Assembly (NCBI GenBank): GCA_021778845.1
Contig: JAJYBU010000002.1
Span: 1-64,000, forward strand
Length of the DNA: 64,000 bases
Origin: Acidobacteriota bacterium
GTDB lineage: Bacteria; Acidobacteriota; Terriglobia; Terriglobales; Acidobacteriaceae
Direction of reading: 5' to 3'
In this document: piece after piece, positions 57,260 through 64,000 of the stretch
Position numbering within the stretch: the stretch's first letter is position 1
How the letters are laid out: each line of letters opens with the position of its first letter
Program-made: the position numbers and the translations under genes
Notes under the pieces: generated by a model
What the model saw: the letters and a program-made list of their open reading frames with translations, nothing else
Databases searched by the model: none
Told to the model about the DNA's origin: nothing

Positions 57260-57458
57260 GAACGGCTACTCCTTATGTGTTTGCACACATGCTTTGGTTG
57301 TCTTTTGCTCTATCGGCTGTATTTGCCGCAGGATGATTACTGTGCGATCAGCGCCCAAGGGTTGGTTGGAGAGTCTGGATTTCGGGCGAAGATATGACGG
57401 GTGCGAGCGTAGGCGCAGCTCATCGTGAGGCCGTGGAGCCAGGCCTTGTACGCGTTGC

Positions 57459-57469
57459 GGGGGGGGGGG
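57459..57469. repeat. run of about eleven G
   Basis: The longest homopolymer noticed in the window; it lies between two genes and is a place where length may vary or assembly may err. Confidence 0.7.
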
Positions 57470-57506
57470 CGCGCCGTTGGCGCCTGGAGCGGGTGGTTGA
57501 TGCGGG

Positions 57507-58475
57507 CTAGCGGAGGGCGGTGGTTTCGGCGGGGGTGAGGGGGATATGGTTTAGCTTTTTGAAGGTGCTGATGAGGTTGCGGGTGAGGGCGTTGACGCGG
57601 TAGTGGCCGTCGTAGCCGTAGAGGCCGTAGTGGGGGTCGGTGATGGTCCAGAGGATGACCTTGCTGGCGGGCGGGTGGAGGGTGACGTAGATGCCGTTGG
57701 CGTCGTCGTCATGAAAGTCGAAGACGATGTCGGCGGATTGCGGGGTGGAGACGAGGTGGTAGTAGCCCCAGGTGGTGAGGGCTGCGGTGAAGGCCTTAAA
57801 GTAGTGGTCGTTGGGCGGGGCGGTGGTTTCGACGAAGACGCTTCTGGCGTGGAGGACCTGCGGCGGGATGGGGGCGATGAACTGCGAGAGGGTTGGGTGA
57901 GCAGGCCGCGAAGCGGAGGCCTGGAGTGTGGCCGGGGGACGGCGGGGTGTGGCGACGAGGAGCTTGAGTTTGTAGGCGAGCCAGTCGATGGAGTTGGCGA
58001 AGGCGGCGGTGCCTTTGGGGATGTTGGGGCCGCGGCTGGCGCGGATGGAGAGGGTGTCAATGACAGCCAGGGTGGAGGGATCGAGAATGGCAAGCTCGAT
58101 CATGGGGGGGTGCTGCACGGCTACGGCCTGATCGAGGGCGATGCCGGTGCGCTGGAGTTGGGGCATCTGCTCGGTGCCGCGTATCTGGAGGATGAGGTCG
58201 GCGTGGGCGGGCGAGTCGGCTAGCTGGAAGTAGCCCCACTGCTGGAGGGCGGCGTAGAACTCGTTGTAGGCGACGTTGGGGCCGCCGGGGATCTCGCTGG
58301 CGAAGTAGTCGTTAACGCCGGCGTTGGAGAGGAAGATGGATTTGGCGGCGGTGACGCGGGCGATGACGTCGGGAGGCGGAGGCTGGGGCGGGGGTTCGGT
58401 GCGGGCGCAGGCCAGGAGCAGCATGGGAAGCAGGAGACAGAATAGGGAGAGATGTCTGTTGATCTTGAAACGCAT
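57507..58475 (-). CDS. lipoprotein with an internal domain duplication
   Basis: From the ATG 58475 (GGAGG upstream) the product is about 322 residues, with a lipobox MLLLAC. Two similar segments occur, about 40-110 (AKSIFLSNAGVNDYF then QQWGYFQLADSPAHADLILQIR) and about 195-265 (ARSVFVETTAPPNDHYF then TTWGYYHLVSTPQSADIVFDF). The shared pattern is F-x(10-12)-N-D-Y-F, W-G-Y-(Y/F)-x-L and ADL/I. This points to an old duplication. I do not recognise a named family. A Pro-rich linker (EPPPQPPPPD) follows the lipid anchor. Confidence 0.8.
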   Translation of the reverse strand: MRFKINRHLSLFCLLLPMLLLACARTEPPPQPPPPDVIARVTAAKSIFLSNAGVNDYFASEIPGGPNVAYNEFYAALQQWGYFQLADSPAHADLILQIRGTEQMPQLQRTGIALDQAVAVQHPPMIELAILDPSTLAVIDTLSIRASRGPNIPKGTAAFANSIDWLAYKLKLLVATPRRPPATLQASASRPAHPTLSQFIAPIPPQVLHARSVFVETTAPPNDHYFKAFTAALTTWGYYHLVSTPQSADIVFDFHDDDANGIYVTLHPPASKVILWTITDPHYGLYGYDGHYRVNALTRNLISTFKKLNHIPLTPAETTALR

Positions 58476-58581
58476 GAGGATCGCCTCCGGTAGTAGAAGG
58501 AGCCGCGCGGGGGATTTGATTCCACGATACACGATGCGCGGGAGTGGCTGAGAAGGCGCGGGTCAGCTAGAATCCTTTGGC

Positions 58582-58968
58582 ATGAGGGAGTCGATCCTGT
58601 TGGGGTGGATGTTTCGGTACTTCCGGCGACGTGAGCGGACGCGCGAGTTGCAGGCGGCGGCGGGCTGGCCTGCGGTTGCGGCGAAGCTGCTGGCCGGTAA
58701 GGTGGTGGAGCGCGACGAGCTCGCCGAGGGGTCAGTGGCGCAGATGTTTCAGGTTGAGTTTGAGTATTACTTTGTGCTCGGTGAGGAGTTCTATGGCGGG
58801 TATCTGCGGAGTGTTCCCTGCTCGGAGTCGGAGGGACGGCGATGGACGAGGCAAGTGGAAGAGGGCTTGGCGGTGACGGTTCGGTATGATCCGCAGAATC
58901 CGGATAAGACGCATGCGCTGGCCCGGGATAATGCGGGGACGCTGCCGTTTGGGATTTGGGAGATGTAG
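58582..58968 (+). CDS. small hypothetical protein, DUF3592-like
   Basis: A 128-residue protein with a single hydrophobic start (ILLGWMFRYF), a beta-rich central region (VEFEYYFVLGEEFYGGYLRS) and the ending YDPQNPDKTHAL, a feature shared with DUF3592 family members. No catalytic motif is evident. Its start is the ATG 58582, divergent from the duplicated-domain lipoprotein. Confidence 0.7.
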   Translation: MRESILLGWMFRYFRRRERTRELQAAAGWPAVAAKLLAGKVVERDELAEGSVAQMFQVEFEYYFVLGEEFYGGYLRSVPCSESEGRRWTRQVEEGLAVTVRYDPQNPDKTHALARDNAGTLPFGIWEM

Positions 58969-59127
58969 GGGGGAGATTTAGAGCAAATTTGCAGTGTTGT
59001 ACGGTGTGCCAGCGTGCTCAAACTGCAGGGCACGCCACTACGCCGAACAATAGAGCCGATTGGTCCGGTCGAGATGACAGAATTCTTGCAGCGTACTCAT
59101 TGTTGAAGATGCTCTCGCCCGCGTGGA

Positions 59128-59418
59128 TCAGTAGCCTGCTTCGCGGCCGTGGCGAATGGCGAGGATCAGCAGGTGTTTGCCGTCGTAGCGATAGAGCGCG
59201 ACGTAAGCGGACTGGCCGAATCCGATGACAAGCTCTCTGTAGCCGGGTAGCAGTTCTTCGATGGGACGACCTGACTCGGGGTGTTGGGTGAGTGAGTTTA
59301 TGCCAAGGCGAATGGTATGGATGGCGCGCTGAGCCGCAGAGGGGCTGCTCTCGGCGAGAAAATCATGCAGGCGGCGGAGATCGCGTAAAGCAGATGGAGT
59401 CCAGTTTATTTGTGGCAT
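59128..59418 (-). CDS. RelE/ParE-family toxin
   Basis: A 96-residue toxin-fold protein: INWTPSALRDLRRLHDFLAESSP at the start, then HPESGRPIEELLPGYRELV and YVALYRYDGKHLLILAIRHGREAGY at the end, all ParE-like. ParE-type toxins stop gyrase, RelE-type cleave mRNA; the Arg-His-Gly-Arg end favours ParE. It overlaps the antitoxin gene by 13 bases, so its translation depends on that gene. Confidence 0.88.
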   Translation of the reverse strand: MPQINWTPSALRDLRRLHDFLAESSPSAAQRAIHTIRLGINSLTQHPESGRPIEELLPGYRELVIGFGQSAYVALYRYDGKHLLILAIRHGREAGY

Positions 59419-59690
59419 TCAGGGATGGGCGCTTCCTCACCCGATTCGAGCTTTGCCATCCAGCGATCGGCTTCGTTCTGGTTGAGATGAAGGCCAGTCC
59501 TCTGGTAGTCCTCCCACGCTGCCACCGCGTCCTGGAGGAACGATTGACGCTTTTCTTCGCGGGTGATGTACTCGCCGATGGCCTCGCGCATGATCCAGTG
59601 GGAGGTGCGGCGGCGGGCGGCGGCGAGACGCTGGATGCGGGCTTTCATGTCGGGATCGAGCTTGAGGCTGGTGGTGGAAGCTGAGGGCAT
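59406..59690 (-). CDS. ribbon-helix-helix antitoxin (ParD/CopG-like)
   Basis: A 94-residue protein with an N-terminal ribbon-helix-helix segment (TTSLKLDPDMKARIQRLAAARRRTSHWIMREAIGEYI). The tail (EDYQRTGLHLNQNEADRWMAKLESG) is typical of the toxin-binding part. It should neutralise the downstream toxin and repress the operon. A 13-base dyad at 59718-59730 just upstream is a candidate operator. The pair lies directly after mpl on the same strand. Confidence 0.88.
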   Translation of the reverse strand: MPSASTTSLKLDPDMKARIQRLAAARRRTSHWIMREAIGEYITREEKRQSFLQDAVAAWEDYQRTGLHLNQNEADRWMAKLESGEEAPIPECHK

Positions 59691-59717
59691 ACCGGACGCT
59701 CCAAGGTGTTACCTATT

Positions 59718-59730
59718 GCTATTCTATAGC
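59718..59730. promoter_or_regulatory. candidate antitoxin operator, 13-base dyad
   Basis: GCTAT-TCT-ATAGC is a perfect inverted repeat 28 bases before the antitoxin start. On the minus strand it contains TATAGAAT, a -10-like sequence, so a repressor bound here would block the promoter. Confidence 0.45.
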
Positions 59731-59733
59731 GCC

Positions 59734-61176
59734 TTAAGTTTTGAGTGCGAGGGCGGCGGGGAGCTTTTCGTAGATGTTGCCGAAGCCGCCGTTGGAGAGG
59801 ATGGCAACGATGTCGCCGGGACAGAGACGGGGGGCGATGTTAGCGACGATGGCGTCGGAGTCGGCGCAGAGAATGGCGGGGACGTTGCGGGTGGTGAGGG
59901 CGGAGATCACGTGGTCGGGGTCGAGGCGCTCGAGGGCGGGGATGGCTTCGCTTTTGAAGACGGAGGCGAGGACGACTTCATCGGCGAGAGCCAGGGAGTC
60001 GACCAACTCGCGCTCGAAGACGTTGCGGCGGAGGGTATTGGAACGGGGTTCGAGGACGGCCCAGAGGCGGCGGCCGGGATAGGCGGCGCGGAGAGCGCGG
60101 AGGGTTTCGCGGATGGCGGTGGGGTGGTGGGCGAAGTCGTCGATGAGGGTGATGCCGGCGACTTCGGCGCGGACTTCGAGGCGGCGCTTGACGGACTGAA
60201 AGGTGGCGAGTGCCTCGATGATGGCGGCGGTGGGGACGCCCTGACCGGCGGCGAGCGCGGCGGCAGCGGTGGCGTTGAGGGCGTTGTGCTCGCCAGCCAT
60301 GGGGAGGGTGAGACGGGCGAACTCTTCGCCGCCGCGCAGGAGGGTCCAGGTGGTGGCGGAGCCACGCTGGTGAAGATTGGTGGCCTGCCAGTAAGAGTCG
60401 GGGAGGAGGCCGTAACGCTCGACGTTACAGAAGGCGCGGGCGCAGCACTCGGTTACGTTGGGGTTGGCGTCGAAGGCGATGAGGCGGCCGCGGCGGGGGA
60501 TGAGATTCACGAGGCGCTTGAAGGCGGTCTTGACGGCGGCGAGGTCGGCGTAGATGTCGGCGTGGTCGAACTCGACGTGGGTGAGGATGGCGGCGTCGGG
60601 AAAGTAGTGGAGGAACTTGGGACCCTTGTCGAAGAAGGCGGTGTCGTACTCGTCGCCTTCGAGGATGAAGGTGCGGGAGGTGGGGTTGACGTGGAAGCTG
60701 GTGTGGAAGTTTTCGGCTACGCCGCCGATGAGGAAGGACGGAGTGAAGGCGGGGTTTGTGCGGCCAGCGACTTCGTAGATCCAGGCCAGCATGCTGGTGG
60801 TGGTGGTCTTGCCGTGGGTGCCGCAGATGACGAGACGCTCGCGGTGGGCGAGGAATTCGTCGTGGATGAGGGCGGCCATGGAGGTGATGGGGATGCGCTC
60901 GGAGGGGAGACGGTCGAGGATGAATTCGAGCTCGGGGTTGCCGCGCGAGATGGCGTTGCCGACGACGACGAGGTCGGGGGTGGGGGTGAGGTTGGCGGGG
61001 CTGAAGGGCTCGAGGATGGGGATGCCCATCTCGCGGAGTTGGTCGGACATGGGCGGGTAGGCGGCGGTGTCAGAGCCGGTGACGCGGTGGCCCTGGGCGC
61101 GGAGCATGCCGGCGAGCGAGGCCATGGCGGTGCCGCAGATACCGATGAGGTGGATGTGCTTTTGCGTGTTGCTCAA
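59734..61176 (-). CDS. mpl: UDP-N-acetylmuramate:L-alanyl-gamma-D-glutamyl-meso-diaminopimelate ligase
   Basis: Mpl joins recycled murein tripeptide to UDP-MurNAc. The Mur ligase domains are HLIGICGTAMASLAGML (UDP-MurNAc site), CGTHGKTTTTSMLAW (ATP loop) and DDFAHHPTAIRETLRAL; the last segment is typical of Mpl/MurC. The start is a TTG whose bases overlap the stop of the upstream ldcA gene (TTGA); the longer upstream frame reads noise. This gives 480 residues, near the usual 455. It closes the mgtC-dapF-ldcA-mpl operon. Together with LdcA it completes tripeptide recycling. Confidence 0.94.
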   Translation of the reverse strand: MSNTQKHIHLIGICGTAMASLAGMLRAQGHRVTGSDTAAYPPMSDQLREMGIPILEPFSPANLTPTPDLVVVGNAISRGNPELEFILDRLPSERIPITSMAALIHDEFLAHRERLVICGTHGKTTTTSMLAWIYEVAGRTNPAFTPSFLIGGVAENFHTSFHVNPTSRTFILEGDEYDTAFFDKGPKFLHYFPDAAILTHVEFDHADIYADLAAVKTAFKRLVNLIPRRGRLIAFDANPNVTECCARAFCNVERYGLLPDSYWQATNLHQRGSATTWTLLRGGEEFARLTLPMAGEHNALNATAAAALAAGQGVPTAAIIEALATFQSVKRRLEVRAEVAGITLIDDFAHHPTAIRETLRALRAAYPGRRLWAVLEPRSNTLRRNVFERELVDSLALADEVVLASVFKSEAIPALERLDPDHVISALTTRNVPAILCADSDAIVANIAPRLCPGDIVAILSNGGFGNIYEKLPAALALKT

Positions 61177-62090
61177 TGCTGGTTCTCGCTTAGTGTGTTG
61201 TCTTGCATTGTGACCCAGGTGCCGAGGGGGATGGAACGGTTGTGGGAGGCCATGTGGCCGGACTGGAGGCCGATGGTGATGGGGCCGTTGAAGTCGGCGA
61301 GGGCGTGGAGGCAGGCGGCTTCGAGGAGGTTGAGTTCGGAGGGGTCGATGTTGGAGGTGGGGTCTCCGAAGACGATGCCCTGCACGTTGCGCAGGAGGCC
61401 GGCGAAGACGAGATGCTGGAGCATGCGATCCCACTGGTAGGGCTTGGTGTGGATGTCTTCGAGGAAGAGGATGGTGGGCTCGTTGAGGCGGGGGGCGAAG
61501 GGTGTGGCGAGGGATTCGATGAGGATGGAGAGGCAGCCACCGAGGAGACGACCTTCGGCGCGGCCGGGGCGGAGGGTGCGAAGGCCGTCCGCGGGGCCGA
61601 CGGACCAGATGGATTCGGCGTGGAGGGCTGCGCGCCAGGTGCGGTCGTCGACGCCGTTGGGGTTGGACCAGTCGGCGGCGGCCATGGGGGCGTAGAAGGT
61701 GGGGAGATGGCAGAGGTTCCAGAGGTAGACGTGAAGCGAGGTGTGGTCGCTGTAGCCGGCGAAGACTTTGGGGTTGGCGCGGATGAGGTCGGCACTGAGA
61801 AAGGGGAGGATTTCGGCGGAGCCCCAGCCGCCGCGGGTGCAGAGAATGCCGTCGATGGTGGGGTCGGCGAAGGCAGCGTGGAGGTCGGCGACGCGGTGGT
61901 CGACGGTGCCGGCGTAGTAGAGCGGGCCGCGGTCGAGGGCGTGAGGCATGACGATGGGGTCGTAGCCGTAGGCCTTGAGCGCGGCGCGACCTTGCGCGAC
62001 GAGGTCGGGTTTGGCGGCGGAGGCGGGGGAGACGATGGCGATGCGGCTTCCCTGCCTGAGTCTGGGGCGCGGTGTGACGAGTTCAGGCAA
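61173..62090 (-). CDS. ldcA: muramoyltetrapeptide LD-carboxypeptidase (S66)
   Basis: LD-carboxypeptidase trims the terminal D-Ala from murein tetrapeptides. The nucleophile Ser is in FAGYSDHTSLHVYL (about 119); Glu is in ILFLEDIHTKPYQWDRML and His in the C-terminal LQSGHMASHNRSIPLG. RGGWGSAEILPFL is another family mark. The 305-residue length is standard. It overlaps dapF upstream by eight bases and mpl downstream by four, so the three are translationally linked. It acts in the cytoplasm because there is no signal peptide. Confidence 0.94.
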   Translation of the reverse strand: MPELVTPRPRLRQGSRIAIVSPASAAKPDLVAQGRAALKAYGYDPIVMPHALDRGPLYYAGTVDHRVADLHAAFADPTIDGILCTRGGWGSAEILPFLSADLIRANPKVFAGYSDHTSLHVYLWNLCHLPTFYAPMAAADWSNPNGVDDRTWRAALHAESIWSVGPADGLRTLRPGRAEGRLLGGCLSILIESLATPFAPRLNEPTILFLEDIHTKPYQWDRMLQHLVFAGLLRNVQGIVFGDPTSNIDPSELNLLEAACLHALADFNGPITIGLQSGHMASHNRSIPLGTWVTMQDNTLSENQH

Positions 62091-62895
62091 AGTCTACCTC
62101 GCCGGTGCAGATGATTTCGGCGGGGCCGGTGAGGAGCATCTCGCTGGAGTTCGCGGGCCAGACGACCTGCTGGGTCCCTCCCTGAGCGATGGCGGTGAGG
62201 GAGCGGGCGGTGTTGTGGAGGAACATGGACGCGGCTGACGAAGCACAGGTGCCGGTGCCGCTGGAGGTGGTGGGACCGCAGCCGCGCTCGTAGATGCGGA
62301 AGGCGATTTCGGTGGGCGAGAGGATGCGGACGAACTCGACGTTGGTGCCGTGGGGGAAGAGCGGGTCTACGGCGATGAGGGCGCCGAGTTGTTGCCACGT
62401 GAGGCCGTGGGTGCTGAAGTCGGCGGAGTCTGGGAAGAGGACGAAGTGGGGGTTGCCGACGTTGACCATCGCACCGGAGATGGGGGAAAGCACACCGGGA
62501 ATTTCGATGGTGCGGGGCATCACGCGGGGGACGCCCATGTTGCTTTCGATCCAGTAGTCGACGTCGTCGCGGCGGATGAGACGGCAGGTGCGGACGCCGC
62601 CGTGGGTGGCGAGTGCGACTTCGTGAAGACCTTCGCTGGCGGCCAGCCAGGCGGCGACGCAACGGGTGCCGTTGCCGCTGAGTTCGGCTTCGGAGCCGTC
62701 GGCATTGAAGAGGCGGAGGAAAAAGGAATTGTCGGGGCGGCGGTCTAGAAACTCGATGCCGTCGGCACCGATGCCGGTGTTGCGGCTGCAGAGTTTGCGG
62801 GCGAGGGCGGCGTGGTTGCCGTGGGCAAGGCTCTCTTCGATGATCAGAAAGTCGTTGCCGCAGGCGTGCGCTTTGACGAAGCCGATGCGGCTCAT
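62083..62895 (-). CDS. dapF: diaminopimelate epimerase, second catalytic Cys replaced by Ser
   Basis: DapF interconverts LL- and meso-diaminopimelate for lysine and peptidoglycan. The fold marks are KAHACGNDFLIIE, SGNGTRCVAAWL with catalytic Cys79, and NVGNPHFVLF. The second active-site loop, normally ACGTG, reads SSGTG, so the second catalytic residue at 212 is Ser (AGC) instead of Cys. This could alter or abolish the epimerase reaction, or mark a lineage variant. At 270 residues the length is normal. It overlaps the mgtC-like gene and ldcA. Confidence 0.9.
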   Translation of the reverse strand: MSRIGFVKAHACGNDFLIIEESLAHGNHAALARKLCSRNTGIGADGIEFLDRRPDNSFFLRLFNADGSEAELSGNGTRCVAAWLAASEGLHEVALATHGGVRTCRLIRRDDVDYWIESNMGVPRVMPRTIEIPGVLSPISGAMVNVGNPHFVLFPDSADFSTHGLTWQQLGALIAVDPLFPHGTNVEFVRILSPTEIAFRIYERGCGPTTSSGTGTCASSAASMFLHNTARSLTAIAQGGTQQVVWPANSSEMLLTGPAEIICTGEVDFA

Positions 62896-63668
62896 TCTTC
62901 CTCCGAGTCTGGGAACATGATGACCTGATCGGCTTCGTCGCTGGCGCGCAACTGGTTGAGCAGGTGCTCGTGTTGTCGGGCTGTGGTCTTGAGGGTGAAG
63001 GAGACGCGCTCGATGCCGGCGACGTTGTCGCGGTCCTGCACGGTGAGGCGCTGGCCGGAGGCGTCGAGGACCTTGAGGATGGCGAGTTGCATGCGGTTGC
63101 GGGCGGCGGAGATGTCTGCGGCGAGAGCCTCGGCGCGGGCGGCACCAACGATGTTGTCGGGAAGCATGGAGCCAACGTCGGCACGGACTTCGTAGATCAT
63201 TGGATAGCGCTTCCAGCCGAGTCGGCTCTCGAAAGCGCCAATGAGTTGCAGCGCCACGAGGACGAGGAGGGTGGCGAGTGCGGCGACGATATACAGGCCC
63301 GCGCCGCAGGTCATGCCAATGGCCGCAACGACGAAGACGGTGGCGGCGCTGGTGAGGCCGAGGACACGATTTCTAGTGTGCAGGATGAGGCCCGCACCGA
63401 GAAAGCCGACGCCCTGCACGATGTTGGAGGCGACCTGGCCCTTGTTCGGGGAGTTATCGCCGGCGAGAACGACGCTCATGATGGTGAAGAGAGCCGAGCC
63501 CATACAGATGAGCATATTGGTGCGGAGGCCGGAATCCTTGTGCCGCCACTCGCGCTCAAGGCCGATGGCGCCGCCGAGGGCGCAGGCGGTGAGCAGACGC
63601 TCGATTGATGGCCGGGAGAGGACCAACTGCTCGAGTGCCGAAAAATGGATGCCGTTGGTGTCCACCAT
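62892..63668 (-). CDS. MgtC/SapB family membrane protein
   Basis: A 258-residue protein with five N-terminal membrane helices: LLTACALGGAIGLEREWRHKDSGLRTNMLICMGSALF is the MgtC signature, followed by QGVGFLGAGLILHTRN and SAATVFVVAAIGMTCGAGLY. The C-terminal about 100 residues form an ACT-like soluble domain. The family affects Mg2+ homeostasis and intracellular survival in pathogens; in free-living bacteria its job is unclear. Its stop overlaps the dapF start (ATGA), which places it first in the operon. Confidence 0.92.
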   Translation of the reverse strand: MVDTNGIHFSALEQLVLSRPSIERLLTACALGGAIGLEREWRHKDSGLRTNMLICMGSALFTIMSVVLAGDNSPNKGQVASNIVQGVGFLGAGLILHTRNRVLGLTSAATVFVVAAIGMTCGAGLYIVAALATLLVLVALQLIGAFESRLGWKRYPMIYEVRADVGSMLPDNIVGAARAEALAADISAARNRMQLAILKVLDASGQRLTVQDRDNVAGIERVSFTLKTTARQHEHLLNQLRASDEADQVIMFPDSEEE

Positions 63669-63831
63669 CGAGTCAGGATACTACTGCTAATGGTGGAGAT
63701 TACTGCATCGTTAGATGGTCAGGCCGCTTCCGTAGTCTTGTGAGCTGGACAACCCATGTGATGGCCACTTTTTCGTGGCGAAAGGCACATAGAAAGTCGA
63801 GGCTTCGAATGACACAGATAGGGAGACCGCA

Positions 63832-64000
63832 TCAGTGGTGAGGGGACGGCGTTTGCGAGGTCGGAGTCCAGGCGAGGGACTGGTAGATGTGGGCGCAGGG
63901 CTGGCCGGTGGTGCAGATGACTTCGATCTCGTTGAGACCGTCGGGGTGGGCGGCTACGGCTTTGGCGACGGGGTCGCCGGCGATGGCGATGACGTAGGCG
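63832..64000 (-). CDS. 3' end of a gene that leaves the window
   Basis: The last 55 codons of a minus-strand gene end at 63832. The readable part (AYVIAIAGDPVAKAVAAHPDG, then EVICTTGQPCAHIYQ) has no motif that I can name. The start is outside the window. Confidence 0.5.
   Translation of the reverse strand, partial: AYVIAIAGDPVAKAVAAHPDGLNEIEVICTTGQPCAHIYQSLAWTPTSQTPSPHH

Noticed and set aside
59563-61440. 625-codon open frame on the + strand opposite mpl
   Set aside because: Gly/Val/Asp-rich shadow of mpl and the toxin-antitoxin pair; low-complexity product.
61190-63184. 664-codon minus-strand frame across ldcA, dapF and mgtC
   Set aside because: Another frame of real genes; Pro/Arg/Ser-rich product, while three conserved proteins occupy the same strand.

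Overview
The window looks like a piece of an acidobacterial chromosome (class Terriglobia, relatives of Terriglobus, Granulicella or Edaphobacter). This is an inference from high GC with strongly GC-biased third positions, a secreted GH38 mannosidase, TPR and aspartyl-protease exoproteins, a DUF2252 protein, a C-terminal SEC-C tail on SecA, and many small lineage-type secreted proteins. It is mostly housekeeping chromosome. No prophage, CRISPR array, integrative element or intact insertion sequence is visible. The only clearly accessory items are a degenerate first 1.2 kb, a ParD/ParE-type toxin-antitoxin pair, and several intergenic palindromes and repeats.

Layout. 1-1208: no convincing gene, a large palindrome and a possible SEC-C gene remnant. 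1.2-8.8 kb: TPR/aspartyl-protease exoprotein, hemD, GH38 alpha-mannosidase, DUF2252. 8.9-12.5 kb: deoC with a two-module ALDH16-type aldehyde dehydrogenase. 12.5-20.5 kb: unknown secreted protein, hemC, SCO1/SenC copper protein, orphan histidine kinase, hemA with ccsA/hemX and two small upstream genes. 20.6-26.0 kb: mutS-anmK-family 5 solute-binding lipoprotein, overlapping. 26.5 kb: tRNA-Val(UAC) with its own promoter and terminator. 26.8-36.3 kb: tdh, PIG-L family, a DsbA-like protein without its CxxC, nadE, a polyprenyl-phosphate sugar transferase, an MlaF-like ATPase, mobA, M20 peptidase. 36.4-43.9 kb: DUF488, CE12-type esterase, small secreted protein, secA, rhodanese, tandem xerC/xerD. 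43.9-48.6 kb: thiS, GT4 glycosyltransferase, thiD, RlpA-like protein, and a HAMP membrane protein followed by a 58-residue protein. 48.7-58.5 kb: guanidine-modifying-type enzyme, zinc ribbon protein, CPBP protease-like protein, accA, dnaE, YVTN propeller lipoprotein, duplicated-domain lipoprotein. 58.6-64 kb: small protein, toxin-antitoxin pair, and the overlapping run mgtC-dapF-ldcA-mpl.

Two themes link the genes. Peptidoglycan synthesis and recycling recurs: anmK with an oligopeptide-type binding protein, dapF-ldcA-mpl as one translationally coupled operon, and RlpA. Haem and cytochrome biogenesis recurs too: hemA-ccsA, hemC, hemD and SCO1, all near each other but not in one operon.

The most interesting signal is a set of recognisable enzyme folds whose catalytic residues are altered in the sequence: DapF with Ser in place of the second catalytic Cys, an amidinotransferase-fold protein with Ser in place of the nucleophilic Cys, a DsbA-like protein with neither active-site Cys, a PIG-L protein without the usual base Asp, and a CPBP protein missing the first Glu of EExxxR. 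Other points are a Shine-Dalgarno sequence inside a perfect hairpin, a previously easy-to-miss 58-codon gene, and two long imperfect palindromes. I did not find a multi-gene system that I can claim is undescribed.
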